A stretch of DNA of 64,000 nucleotides from Torreya grandis (lineage: Eukaryota > Streptophyta > Pinopsida > Cupressales > Taxaceae), in assembly GCA_037957365.1 (NCBI GenBank), contig JARHVA010003168.1, positions 1,068,501-1,132,500 of the forward strand, in the 5' to 3' direction. Position 1 is the stretch's first letter, and each line of letters starts with the position of its first letter. A model generated the notes under the pieces. The model was not told the origin of the DNA. It worked only from the letters and a program-made list of their open reading frames with translations, and did no database searches. Made by a program: the position numbers and the translations under genes. Below, piece after piece: positions 12,570 through 24,679 of this stretch.

Positions 12570-13490
12570 TTGAAGTCAAACAAGCTCCATAAAGGCCTAG
12601 TCACACTCAAAATTATATTAAATGATGATGACAAATTGAAGAAGGAAAAGGTAATCATGTTTAATAAGAAAGATAACTATGAGAAAGTAAAAATCTTCAA
12701 AGATAAGTTTCTTTCACTTGGGAAGGTATGTACTAGTGAAGAGAAACATGCTTTCATTAAGTTATGCAAAGAGTTTTTTGACATCTTTGCATGGGAGTAT
12801 AGTGATTTAAAGGGATTTGATCCAAACTTATCTCAAAATAACATAGAGATAAATTAGAATTATAAGCATATCAAAAAAATACAAAGGCCAATCAATACTA
12901 ATATTGAGCCTCTCATGAAGAAAGAACTTACTAAGTTGATTGAGTCCAAAACCATATTTCTTATTAAACACCCATATTAGGAATAAGAATAAGAATGGGT
13001 AAATAATGTTGTGTGTTGATTTTAGGGACTTTAATAGAGTTTATTTTAAGGACCACTATCCACTTCCTTCCATGGATAAATTTTTTAAAGTTGTGGTAGG
13101 TAGTGAAAGGTTTTCTCTCTTTGATGGATATTTTAGGTACAATCAGATTTTGGTGAAGGAAAGTGACCAATATAATATAGCCTTTACTATTAAATGGGGT
13201 AAATATTATTATAGTAAAATGCCTTTTATCTTGTCTAATTCTGGATCTACATTTCAATGTGAAATGGATATGGATTTTCAAGGACTAATAAATGGCATTA
13301 TGTTGGTATATCTTAATGATGTCACAATTTTTTCTAAGGATGCAAAAGATCACTTGAATCACCATAGGTTGATTTTTTAGAGATGTAGAGAGTTTATAAT
13401 CTCTCTTAACCCAAAAAATTGTGTATTTTATATCCATGAAGGAAAACTTTTAGGACACATTGTATCCAAGAAGGGCCTATCCATAGATAC
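12570..13490 (+). pseudogene. GYP1 reverse transcriptase with YLND active site
   Basis: The connecting region at 12,570-12,857 ends with FFDIFAWEYSDLKGFDPNL, the gypsy word preceding RT. The RT core is open from 13,006 to 13,377: VDFRDFNRVYFKDHYPLPSM, SLFDGYFRYNQI, KMPFILSNSGSTFQ, and the catalytic box YLNDV at 13,309-13,320. The first Asp of YxDD is Asn, so polymerase activity is lost. A tail with LLGHIVSKKGLS follows around 13,450. The segment joining connector and core contains stops at 12,856 and near 12,978. Confidence 0.9.
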
Positions 13491-13499
13491 TGGAAGGGT

Positions 13500-14170
13500 G
13501 AGTGTAATATTTGCATTGGCTTTGACCAAATATAAAAACGGTTTGAAAATTTTCTTTGGGAAAAATAATTTAAAAAGGAGGTTCATCCTTAATTTTAATA
13601 ATTTAGTCAAGCCTCTAACATCTATGCTAATGAATGATAAAGTGTTCACTTGGACTAGAATAAGGAAGGAATGTTTTGAAGAGATAATCAAGCCATTACC
13701 CAAGCTCCAACTCTTGCAAGTCCTGATTTATCAAAGGATTTCAACTTGTATACCTTTGGAAATGATGAGGTAATATATACCATTGTTATTCAATAAAATT
13801 AATAAAACTTGGAGTAGCCTATTGACTTCTTTAGTCAAGGATTGGAGGGTTATGAGGTAAGGTATACTTATGTTGAGAAGCAAGTACTTTCAATTGTTAG
13901 AAGTCTAAAGAAGTTTAGGTACATGTTATATAATAAAAATATTCACATATTGGTACCACATAATAGTGTAAAAGACTTCCTTTTGAGCTGATATTTGAAT
14001 GAAAAAGGGCTTATTGGATCACAAAAGTGAAGTATGATATAGAAATCAAGACAACCAAGCTAGTGAAAGGAAGAAGGATATGTGAACATATTGCTTCAAA
14101 TTTGAATGAAAAAAAAGAGTTTGTTTTGGAACTCCATGATGACCATATGATAGTTTCACCTTCATCAATG
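13500..14170 (+). pseudogene. GYP1 RNase H (gypsy type)
   Basis: The linker after RT carries WTRIRKECFEEI (usual W--ECQ-AF--LK). A RNase H-like segment in other frames follows with EGYEVRYTYVEKQVLSIV and KKFRYMLYNKNIHILVPHN, then KGRRICEHIASNLN. Several stops and frame changes occur. This is the ordinary gypsy RNase H next to RT, so GYP1 carries two RNase H domains. Confidence 0.7.
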
Positions 14171-14179
14171 AGAATTTAG

Positions 14180-15405
14180 ACACAAGATATGATCTATTTT
14201 CTTCAAACAGATGAGTGTCCACAAGACCTTGATAGAGATAAAAGAAGCTACTTTAGATTGCAATCCATTCCTTATGTACTTGTTGATGGAGTGATATTTA
14301 GGAAGGAATTTTTAGGGGTGTTATTGAGATGTGTTGAATTAGATTAGATTGAGAGAATTTTTCTTGAGTTTCATGATGGACCAATTGTTGGTCACTTTGT
14401 TCCAAGAACCATAGTTGATAGGATTATGAGATCTAGATAATTTTGGCCTAGTTTATTTAAATAAACCCATGCTTGTGTAAGGAAGTGCCAAAAATGTGAT
14501 CTCTTTGATGGTAAAAAAAATATTTTTGCCTTTCCTCTTCATCCAATTCAAGTTGATCAACCCTTCATGCAATGGGTTTTGGATTTCATAGGCCTAATCA
14601 ACCCACCTTGTAGTGTTAGTCACAAGTAGGTGTTGATTGATACAAATTAATTTACAAGGTGGGTAGAGGATGTTTCTCTAAATTAAGCAAATGAAAGTTA
14701 ATTTATAGACTTCTATGAAGGCATAATGACAAGGTTTGGGGATCCTTCAAGAATAATTAGAGATAATGCATTAATTTTTCTCAAGATGAAGATAAATGAA
14801 TGTGATTTGAAATATAACATCTATCTTAGTACTTCTTCCAAATATTATCCACAAGGGAATGGACTATCTAGAGTCCAAAAACAATAGCCTAATTATAATA
14901 ATAAATATAAAAATGGAGGAGAACCAAAGGAGTTACCATTCCAAGTTGAAGATAGCTCTTTGGGCTGATAGGATCACCCCAAAAAGAGCCATTAGAAACT
15001 CACCATACACACTTGTTTAGGGGAGAAAAGATATAATTCCTATTTCACTTGACCTACTAGCCTTGGATATCACTTATCATCTAGAATTGATGGAAAATCA
15101 AATCATAAAAGCTAGGTTATGTGAGTTAATGGAGCTTGAGGAGATAAGAGGTCAAGCTATGCAAACTATGAGAGATCAAACAAAAAGATAATTTGACAAG
15201 AAATCCATGCAAGGATTTTCAAAGAGGGAGACATTGTTATAAAGTGGGATGAAGATAAGGATAATCCTAGAAGACACACAAAGTTTGATGCTTTGTGGAT
15301 TGGCCCTTATGTTATCACCCAATGCAAGCAACACAATGCTTTCCAACTCTCAAAGTTAGATGGAGAGGAGATTCATATCCCAGTCAATGGGATATATCTG
15401 TAACA
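14180..15405 (+). pseudogene. GYP1 integrase
   Basis: The zinc-binding N-terminus has HDGPIVGHFVPRTIVDRI and CVRKCQKCDLF (HHCC ligands in place). The core has WVLDFIGLINPP (first Asp), then GDPSRIIRDNALIF (second Asp), then YYPQGNGL, after which a frame slip puts the glutamate word (ESKN) in another frame. The C-terminal module near 15,240-15,400 has RRHTKFDALWIGPYVI and GEEIHIPVNGIYL, the GPY-type tail. Enough remains to align the full domain, but stops and at least two shifts kill it. Confidence 0.85.
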
Positions 15406-15409
15406 TTGT

Positions 15410-18400
15410 TACTAAGGTTATAATCTCTCTCTTTGTATATAATTTATTTATTTCATTGTGATCCTTAAGTGATTATTCACATGTGTGAGTTTTATCTTGT
15501 GTCTTAATTTTTTTGTGTCTTGCTTTGTCTTGATTTTGTTTCATGTGGTGTGTTTGTTTTGTGTGTGTTTTATGAAATTGATTTATAGGTTTATTAAATA
15601 ATCCATTGAATCCCTTAGCCCTTGATAGGATAAGTCTATTGGTCCTTAGTATAACCAACATACTACCTCTATAAGTCACCAATTTATTGACCAAATTTGA
15701 CTTTTTGGTCAAATTGGGGCACCCCTAGGTAAAAAAACATAACTATAAATGTTGTATTGGGGTATAACTTATTTTCATGAGATGTATTACATGTTATTTG
15801 ATGTCATTTAAGGTCATCCTAGCCTTGGTCTTAGTTACATTAGTTAATTTATCATTTTGGGGTCATTTTATGTCTTTTACGGGTCATTGATGCAAGTGGC
15901 ATAGTTTCTAAGGTACCTAGGTGTTCATATTTTCAATAAAAACATCTTTAATGTTAGTATAAGTGTCAATAATTTTAGTCATAATAGAATCTTTTAGGTT
16001 CTCTAACTAAAATTGTAGAAACTAGTTGAAAAAGGGAGAAAATGGCACTTGTACAACTTATGAGGAAGTGTACCATGAGATAAAGATCATGAAGGGTCTC
16101 CTCATCTTCATAAACTCACCTCAGAGTTTGGTTTATTCTATAAATTCCATTTTATTCCAAAACCATTTTGCACCTTTCTTAGTTTCCTAGACATATATAA
16201 GTGACTTTTAGGTTTTTACTTAGTATAAACAATTGGAGATGTTTCAAGTCATATTATTTTTTTAGGTTATAATAAAATTAGATAAATTAATTTAAATATA
16301 AATATTTTGAATAATGGTGTCATGTGCCTCGTGAACTATCCTCATTAAGTGGACTATACTTTTTTGGTAGTTGTTTCATGTACCCTATAGTTTTTGCTTT
16401 ATTATGGTCAAATTTATATGAACCAATTCATGATGTGGGATATAGAAGATGTTGGATTCCTTATTAATTTTATCCAATCTTAGTTTCATGCTTCATAATT
16501 TTTAGATGAGAAATTTAGTCCATGCTATAAGAGGTTGTCACTGTGTGTAGTTTTAGCTAAAGTGCTTCTTGTTTTCTAAGTGTGTTCTTTTATAGGTCTC
16601 TCATATAGTTGGTAAATGGTGTTTCAAAATTTATTGGGTCATGTTACCACCTCCTTCTATGTTTTGGTTTCACCATGTCATCATTTGAGTAGCTTGAAAT
16701 ATTGTCTTCCTCCATTTTCAACTTCATGCCTAGATTCACTTATAGTCACATACATAGGCTTGTTCACCTTGTTACTAGATTTGTATTCATGGTATATTAG
16801 TTGTTTAGACCATTAGGAGTTGAAAATATTTCATTTATATGCTTGTGAAAAAATTTCAATGTTTTCACATGCTTAATTCACCATGCCAAACAATCTTGTG
16901 ATGCCCTTGATTGCTATATTCTATGTGCATTAAAGTAGTCTTCAAGTTGAAAAGGGTGTTTTAAAGCTGGTTTCAAGGTGTCCAAGTATGGAGGATATTT
17001 TAAGTTTGTAAATTAATTTTGAGTTATTTTTAATCAATTTCCACCATGTTTTTCCACACCTCATACCCTCACTATCTACACAACCAAAACATCCACCTTT
17101 AGCCATTATTGATGTGATCCTTAGGGGTAAAAATCTTGACATGTGTTTCAAACTCCTTAGAGTAGATAAAATTATGTTATGGTGTTAGAAGTAAGAATAT
17201 AAGTTACATATATATATGTAATTCCATGTATTTTAATTTTATCTCACTATGGTGCATCAAGACATCCACCTATAGGTGGCTGAGTAGGGTACCAAAAGCC
17301 TACTTGAGTAGATGGAGACAAATTTACTCCTTTTTGAAGACCTTGATATGATGAATAATATCTTAAAACTCATGCAAAGTTTTGAAAGGAAATGTGAAGG
17401 TGTGGAACCATGTTGGGAGATAAGAGACTAGGTTTAGGGAGTTTTCCCTAAAATGGCAAACCAGAGACCAAAGGGCTTTTTGTAAGCATCTTAAAATATG
17501 GTGGTATAGGGTATTAAGAAATATAACGAGGTGTATCTTATATCCCATGTCATAAAATATACCCATGAAAAATATGGAGGTAATATAGTATAGGGAGATA
17601 GGGTTTTGAAGTCTCAAATATGCCTAAAAAATCATTGAGATACTTCTTTAAAGTTTACAGGGCTGAAGATACAAATGACATTTTGCCACCTAAGAAGAAA
17701 AAAATGAACAAAACTTATTTTTTAGGTTTACTAAGATATAAAAATGAGGTTAAAAGTTTGAGTGTAAGCAAGTATGGAATAGAATTTTCCCTTGTAACCC
17801 CATGACTATCTTGAGGTGTCCCCTATATGGAGAAAACACACCTACAACAAGGTATGAGATAATAAAGACAAACTTGATGCTTGTTTGATGCTTTAAGACT
17901 CTTGAAAGGTGAATCCAAAGACACCTATGTGATTCATGACCACTATGGGATAAATAAATATTAACAAAAATCCTAAGAAAGGTCTCATGATGTAGTGCAT
18001 ACCTATAGGTAGGATTGTCTCAGTCAACAATCAAGGTTGTTAGTCATTTGGATAGGACTTGATCTATAAGTTAAAGGTATATATTTAGATGATTGGAAAG
18101 ATTTAAATGATAAACCTAGTAACTATACACATTTTCCATGAATGTAATGAGCTTCATAAGATCTAGATAGGGAAAACTAACCTAAAAGCAAAGGTAAAAT
18201 AGAGGTCTTAATCTAGGTACAATAGGGTACCTAGTTTGGACTAAAAGGTGCATAAAAGTCCCAAAAAGTGGTTTGGGTGATATAAAAATCATGGATAATA
18301 TCCATTAGGACCATGATGTCCTCAATAATATCTTTTTTGTGTAAAATAATTATACATAGACCCCCTAAGGCCTTACATACATGTATAGCTGAGTGTGCAC

Positions 18401-19352
18401 TCTTAGTGAAGGTAGGACTCTATCATATAATGAGAGAAATAAGGTTGGAAATAAACTTGAGATGGTATATGATGAGAAATAATGGTTTACACACTTCAAG
18501 ACCCATAATATATGCTTAGCCACTTTTCCTTACTTGGGTGGGGTCATTAATCTATACAATGAGTCAAGAAACCTCTTGGTCTAATAGGTGAACACCAAGA
18601 ATCTAAGGAAGGGAGTGTTTTTGGATGAAACAATAATAGCATGAATTGGATATTAAAATAATACTATATAAACCTATAAGCACTATTTTGGCTTGGACAT
18701 GTCACTCGTTGGAGGGTTTGAGGAAAATGTAGGAAAATAGGTTTTTTTAATCCTTTTTTAGGACTTTAGAGATGGTTGAACACCTAAATCATGGAATCAT
18801 GAAAAACCCTATAGTAAAAATGATAATTATGAATTTTTATATTTCAAAAAACACTAAATTTTATTAATGGATAAGGGTTATACCTCATTTTTTAATCTCA
18901 GAGGTCAACCAATCCATGAAAATTAGGTTTTGACAAAATGAACTAGTGAGGACAAAATGAGCAAAATTGGCAAGGAGATTTAGGAAAATAATGGAAACAT
19001 ATAATAAGGTTTATGGAATAAAAATGGATGATATAGAAGTAATATATAAATATAAAACCCCTTAGGGTGACCAAATTTCTCATGTACATAATCCAACATA
19101 GCAGACCTCCATTAGGTCTAGTTGGAAAATGAGGAAAGTAGATGAAGAAAGGTGCCTGGATGGATAGATAGTGGCTTGGAAAGCATAAATGAAATGTGAA
19201 TTTGAATAATAATCAAACCTATCTATGATATATAATTCTTAGCAACCAAATATAATAGACCTACTAAGCTTTAAAGAGGCCTAGTGCCGAATGATAGCCC
19301 ATCTTCATTTCTACCCTTGATGGAATATCCAGAGGATTAAGGAATTTTATGG
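15410..19352. other. Non-coding stretch after GYP1
   Basis: The first part (15,476-15,570) is T/G-rich low complexity. TTGGTCAAATTGGGGCACCC near 15,701-15,724 resembles the region before a gypsy 3' LTR but is not a clear polypurine tract. No copy of LTR-A or block B in direct orientation follows, so the 3' end of GYP1 is undefined. From 16 to 19.3 kb only short frames without domains occur. Confidence 0.5.
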
Positions 19353-19420
19353 ATATATATATATATATATATACATGTATATTTATATATATATATATAT
19401 ACACACACATATATATATAC

Positions 19421-19453
<33 letters not shown>

Positions 19454-19480
19454 CATATATATATACATATATATATATAT

Positions 19481-19523
<43 letters not shown>
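19353..19523. repeat. (TA)n microsatellite with TACA interruptions
   Basis: About 170 bp of TA repeats broken by TACA and TACATG units. Long open frames on both strands here are only translations of the repeat. Smaller TA runs occur at 17,203-17,218, 19,909-19,924 and 52,979-52,996. Confidence 0.95.
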
Positions 19524-19525
<2 letters not shown>

Positions 19526-19730
19526 GTAATTAATATTATGCATATAAATACATAGGAAATCCAATTATAGCTCAAATAGAGTATACACATGTAGGAAAAG
19601 CAAGAATAATCTCGATGAGGTTTTCAAATGCTTAGATATTTTTTAAAGTTTTGAATGGGAAAAAAAGGGATTAGGATATGTTATTAGGGTCCCTTGTCAT
19701 AATTTTTTTGTTATTTATAAGTAAATAAAA

Positions 19731-21200
19731 TGTCAAATCTTTATGAACAGAGCTTAAGACCCAAAACTACTTAGAAACCCTTATAAACCCTGGTTATTAC
19801 CTGCTTAGAGAGATGAGGCTAGAAAAGAAATCTAATGGGATAGATTGAACATAAAACATATTATAAAATGTATATAACTCCCTAATTATATCTCCCATGA
19901 AGATGATTGATATATATATATATAATTGTATGGGAAACATGTAAAAAGAGGTTTTTCTCACCATTTTATGTGTTTTTCAAGTTATAGAGTACATATAAAG
20001 ATTAAATAAAGTTTTAGGGAAGGAATATGACTTGTTATAAATCCAAAAGGTCATTTATTTCTAATAAAAAACTTATAAGTGTTAAAAAAATAGCATTCCT
20101 TTTAGCTAGTCAAAAATGGCATAGTGGACATAAGGGTGAAAAGGGCAAAAACTCCAAGTGTGAGCCTTTTTAAAGCATGTCTGATGCCTATAATGACATG
20201 GATGGTCTTCATAGGTTTCATTAATTACCTCCAAATTATTTTCATGTAAAATTTAATGCATTTTTGATGCCAAGTGTGAGGGGTGACTAAAAAGGGTTTT
20301 TTTTAGAATGCCAAATAGTGATGGCTTCCTTCTAAGAGTTTTTAGATGAGTATAAATGCAACCAATGAATGAAAATTAATGCCTAAAGACATTAAATATT
20401 ATACCAATCCCAATACCTATCCCTTGTTATTGGCGGGATGTTCAAGTAGGTTCAAATTATGAAGGCAATTTTTTGAGCCAAGACAGGGAGTTTTATGCCA
20501 TTTTTCATAGGTTTCATGACTTGTATGGACACTTTGTCTCTTGAAATTGCATGATTAATCCAATATATATTTATCATGAAATTTTAACCCATTTTATTTT
20601 TCATGATTAAAGCTATAAATATTGACTATTTTGACTCTTTTTGGTAGTCTCCATTGGTTAATGGTGAAACCCTAGCCAATTTTTTAATTTAGTGACTCTT
20701 GAAGAAATAAAAAATTTATTTTTCCTACTCTCATGTTTTTAAATCGAGTGTTAGTGAAATCTTATTGGTCTTGTCTAGTAGAAGATTATCTTTTCTAGCA
20801 TGTTATCCTTTATTGTTCACCAAATGTGTAGAAGAGAAACTATTACAAGTCTTTGTTATTTTTACATTATATGTGTATAGGTGTATTAGAAGTGTTTCAT
20901 GATTATATAACACAAAGGAATCCTTGATTAGCCTCTTAAGCATCAAAATACCTTTTGGACTTGACTTATAAAACATTGATGTGACAATGCAACTTGAATT
21001 ATGAGTTTTGTGTGAAAGAAGTCTTGTTTAACTATAAGTGGTAAAATTTAATTCAATGGAATGAAATAAAATATTTTTACATCACATTTTTTATATTTCT
21101 TAGTTATTTTAATAACCCTTTTCATCCAAAGTTGATAGGCAATAAAGTGCTTCAAAGAGTGCATGAAGGGAATTAGACCTTCTAGAGATTTATGTCAACA
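19731..21200 (-). repeat. LTR-like block B, right copy (inverted)
   Basis: Reverse complement of the block at 8,940-10,396, about 1,470 bp, with the same ends (minus strand TGTTGACAT... to ...TTTGACA). Conserved words include CCATTGGTTAATGGTGAAAC and AGTGGACATAAGGGTGAAAA. The two copies face each other across GYP1. No target-site duplication flanks it. Contains no coding frame of note. Confidence 0.55.
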
Positions 21201-21299
21201 AACTTGTCACCCATATCAAGAGAGATGTTTCCATTTTTACACTTGGATGAGGAGAGCTAGGAATATCATTAAGGGGTGAAAATCCAAGTGAGAATAGTT

Positions 21300-21735
21300 A
21301 TTTCACACCTACTTATCCACCATTTTAATTGAAGAGTAATCTTAGGTTTCATATTCTCTTTAGAGATACAAATCAGGTTTTACGAAGAAGAGTTTTCAAT
21401 GTATTGATAGGTTGTGTATCCTAGAGATTAATTATATTTGTCATCCTTACATACCATAATAACCTATTTTTAATCACCTTGGCCAAGGGAAATATTGAGT
21501 CTTGGTGTGTTTGTTTTCAAGGTAAGTATTCCTAACTTTATTTGCCCTTTATAATAGTAGATAGATATGCATTAATAATTATCTTCCATGCATTAGGATT
21601 CCATATAAATTTATGTGTGTATATGTCTTATATGCATGTTTAATTTTATTTTTCTAACTCCAAATTTATTCTAAAAGATTTGGTGAGAACTAGATTAGAC
21701 CTTACTTGTTATTAGTTTAGTGACTATAAAATATA
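21300..21735 (+). repeat. LTR-A second copy, partial
   Basis: Direct repeat of about 8,460-8,925, covering the part downstream of the TATA box and ending in GATTTGGTGAGAACTAGATT (21,678-21,697). The TTGAC-rich and TATA part present in the left copy is missing here. It follows inverted block B, so block B lies on the other side of LTR-A compared with the left copy. Confidence 0.6.
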
Positions 21736-22142
21736 AGATCTAACAAGGGTTATTGCATGATTATGCTTGAATGTAGGATTTGGAACCCTCCCTATCATTA
21801 TTTATAATGATAATATATCCCATTATTTGGTATAGAAAATCCCAATATTGGTCATGTTACTAATTACCTAATGTGTTGCCAATCAGAAGTGTATGCTATG
21901 ATCTATCTTCTCTAACTTATGATTGATTTATATACATGATGCATTTTTGATTGAATACATTATAGTGAACCCAATGTGAATATAACCCTTGTAGGTTTTA
22001 TCTCACATTTTTCATTATTTTATCATTTTATTTCTCTATATCTATGATACTGGGTCAACAGTGTTAGTATAATTCTATCTTCTATGTGTAGTTTTAAAAC
22101 ACAATCACATCAATATGACTATGTTCTAATTGTATAGGTTTT

Positions 22143-22370
22143 TCATTAGTTGAATGCTACTAAGTTGACACTATTGAAACAATACACTTTTAGACTTCTA
22201 GATCAAGCTACCATGTTGACCTTATTGACATAGTACATTTCTAGTTTCCAAAAAACATACTAGGTCAACCCTATTGACATAGTACATTTTACTAGTTTCA
22301 ATGAATAGGGAACTATAGAACTCAGTCGACCCAATCAACCCAGTTGGTAGAATTTGCAAGTATAAATTAG
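22143..22370 (+). promoter_or_regulatory. TTGAC (W-box-like) cluster followed by TATA box
   Basis: Five TTGAC/GTCAA cores lie within about 115 bp: 22,165-22,170, 22,216-22,221, 22,225-22,230, 22,263-22,268 and 22,274-22,278. They sit in repeated units with the word ATTGACATAGTACATTT. A TATA box (TATAAATTA) starts at 22,361. TTGACC/T is the core bound by plant WRKY factors. I infer a U3 enhancer-promoter of the LTR preceding the GYP2 leader. Confidence 0.5.
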
Positions 22371-22965
22371 GGTACTTCAATAGCAATCTCATTTTGTTCT
22401 ACATTCTCTAACCCATCAAGGTTAATTTATCTCCTTCTCTATCATTTTTGTTATTCATTGTAGTTCTATTTTCACTTTTTTTTGTCTTTAAAAGTACTCC
22501 TATAAAACAAACTAATTTGGCCCTATCAACTTATTTATATATTCTATCTTATTCTAGAAAACTAGGTCGACACTATTGATGTATTTCTTTTTCAAACCCT
22601 TGTTTCAATAGTATAGTAGCAACACTTTTGACTCTATTCTGTAATCTCTACATATGCTATCATATGAAATGACATTGTACTATGTTTTAAAGATATAATT
22701 AATGTTTTTATGCTAGTTATTAGATAACACTTTAATTTTTAGTTTCTTGAATGATTATAATAGATCACATAGTCTACGTAGGTGGTTTTCTAATATACCA
22801 TTTAGTTTCACTATTTTTACCTTTTATACATACACTAGCAAATCAAATAATCTTAAAATTGTATTTTAAAAATTATCTACCCAAGACCTACCTACTTGTA
22901 TTTCATCACCAAATGGGAAGCCAACTTGGTTTTCTAAACAAGTTAAACATGTGGTTAATGGTATA

Positions 22966-23200
22966 TATTGGCTAAGCACCTAACACCCTTATCATTTTGG
23001 TGTTTGAAGTGACGGGGTAGGCCCTAATACCAAGCTGGTACCATTACAATATAGATCCCTTTCATCCTAAACATACTAAAACTATCCATAGATTTATTTC
23101 TAGTCCCTTATTTATAGCCAACTTCTCATCACACTTAAAATCATACTCTAATAATCTAAAAAACATTTAGGATGACCACTTAATTATCTTTTTAATTTCT
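22966..23200 (+). other. GYP2 5' leader, homologous to GYP3 leader
   Basis: The stretch from TATTGGCTA through CTAACACCCTTATCA, GGGGTAGGCCCTAATAC and AATATAGATC matches 55,063-55,260 in order and spacing. In both places it precedes a Ser/Thr/Pro-rich gag start on the plus strand. TTGGCT at the start is where a primer-binding site would lie, but it is too decayed to assign to a tRNA. Confidence 0.6.
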
Positions 23201-23440
23201 AAGTTTATTTCTTACTCTTTGCTCAATTGTATGTTGTATTACAAAAAATTACATTGGCCAACATTGGTACAAGGTTTTGTGTTGTGTGCCTCAATTAGAT
23301 CATCCTCATTAACCCAGTTGATTGTGTGTTTCCTTTCATTTCTTTCTTTCAAAAGTAATTGAATTTGTTTTCCTATTTCATTTCATAGTCATTATGCTTG
23401 ACATAGTCTCTTGTAGACTATATTTTTTTCCCTTCCTTCC

Positions 23441-23640
23441 AGTACTAGGTCGATCATGTTGACTCTATACACTTTTTCATCACTTATTTCTAGTACTAGG
23501 TCAACCTTGTCAACTCTATACACTTTTTCAGCCCCTATTTCCAGTATTAGGTTGATCTTATCGAATCTATACAACTTTCATAACTTATTACATATATTAG
23601 GTCAACCCAATCAAGTCTATATAATATTCTATCACTTCTT
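23441..23640. repeat. Tandem repeat, about 63-bp unit, four copies
   Basis: Units begin with a variant of ACTAGGTC(A/G)A-C followed by TTGACTCTATACACTTTTTC or a variant, at about 23,445, 23,491, 23,542 and 23,594. The TTGACT, GGTCAA and GTCAA words repeat the theme of the U3 clusters, but here the array lies downstream of the leader. A minus-strand 60-codon frame across it is a repeat artefact. Confidence 0.7.
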
Positions 23641-23739
23641 ATTTCTTTGTTTTTGCATCACTCTTATCTTATTTATTCCTTCTCCTTAATCATAAAATTA
23701 CTATTTTAAGACAACATTGAGTTGAATTCAATGAATAAG

Positions 23740-24679
23740 ATGAGTATTACCAACCCTCATAGGGTTTCCCATAAGTAGCTTAGGGCTCATCTCCTCGATG
23801 AGATTAATGTTCATATAACCATTTACACAATGAACTATGGGACCCCTCATCATTCTTCTTTACTTTAAAATCCTCTCTTCTCACTTGAAGATCAACCTAA
23901 ATTAGAGTATACCCCTAAAATGATCTTATTTATCTTTGAGTTTCCTAAACATTAAGGAAAGGATACTTCTACCATTTACCATCTCATGATTAGTGGTCAA
24001 GTCGAATAGCCTCATTCACCTTATCCCACATTATCACATGTAATTGGGGATACTAGTTTATTTGATTCTCAACTTCTTCCCTATATTTTGACCCCTTTTC
24101 ATACCATGAATTCTTCATATTTAACTTCTTCTACCTCTATTCCTATTATCTCCACTAACATGGTAGGTTTTACATCTAGTGGGCCTCTCCCAAGACCCAC
24201 TCTCCTCAACTCTTCCACTAATGCATAATTTTCCACCCATGGTAATCATGCTTCTAGTGCTTCCTCTTCTCATCCCTTCACTATTCCATATTTTACCACA
24301 TAAGAATTTTTTTCCACTAGTGTCTCACATTCTAAAAACTCTTATCAAGCACTTACCAATGCCAATAGTGGCACCCAAGACACTAATTCCAATTCTAATG
24401 CTTCAAATAATGCCAACAATGTAACTCAAACCCATCAACTTTTATTAAAAATTCTTAATCAAATGAATACTTTCTAAGCTCATAATACAAATCAAATGTT
24501 GTGAATGAAAAACTACCTTATCCATCTTCAAACCCACCCTCAACATATGCCATGGGGAACACATAATGAAAATTTTCCCCCACATCCTCTTTGGAATGCC
24601 CTGGTAATCTTATCCCTCAACTTAATATTGGCAACAAGATAATTAAGTATCTTCAAAATTAACCTCTTATATTCACACA
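23740..24679 (+). pseudogene. GYP2 gag N-terminal fragment
   Basis: The plus frame is rich in Ser, Thr, Pro and Asn (for example the runs around TSSTSIPIISTNM and SNSNASNNANNVTQTHQ), then KILNQMNTF and WGTHNENFPPHPLWN. This is the composition and order of the N-terminal Gag of the neighbouring GYP3 type. It is cut at 24,679 by the end of the GIANT element, and I could not find its continuation beyond 50,875. Position after the shared leader supports gag. Confidence 0.5.

Larger units (their letters stand above)
10391..15410 (+). mobile_element. GYP1: decayed gypsy element with aRNH before RT
   Basis: Internal region of a plus-strand Ty3/gypsy element with the order partial gag, PR, aRNH, RT, RH, IN. 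The gag N-terminus is missing at the junction with block B. It has the same layout as the GIANT element further on, including a conserved linker after aRNH (VIVRPSIPDNVNNFK here, VPCPSILDIIETL in GIANT), so the two belong to one lineage. All frames carry stops and shifts. No 3' LTR was recognised after 15.4 kb. Confidence 0.8.

Noticed and set aside
15701..15724. Polypurine tract and 3' LTR start of GYP1
   Set aside because: The purine run is short and interrupted, and no direct repeat of sequence upstream of GYP1 follows.
19264..19590. Long open frames of Tyr-Ile repeats on both strands
   Set aside because: Translation of the (TA)n microsatellite. The same holds for 44,697-44,912.
23392..23574. 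Minus-strand frame with a repeated Val-Tyr-Arg-Val unit
   Set aside because: Comes from the 63-bp tandem repeat; no independent sign of coding.
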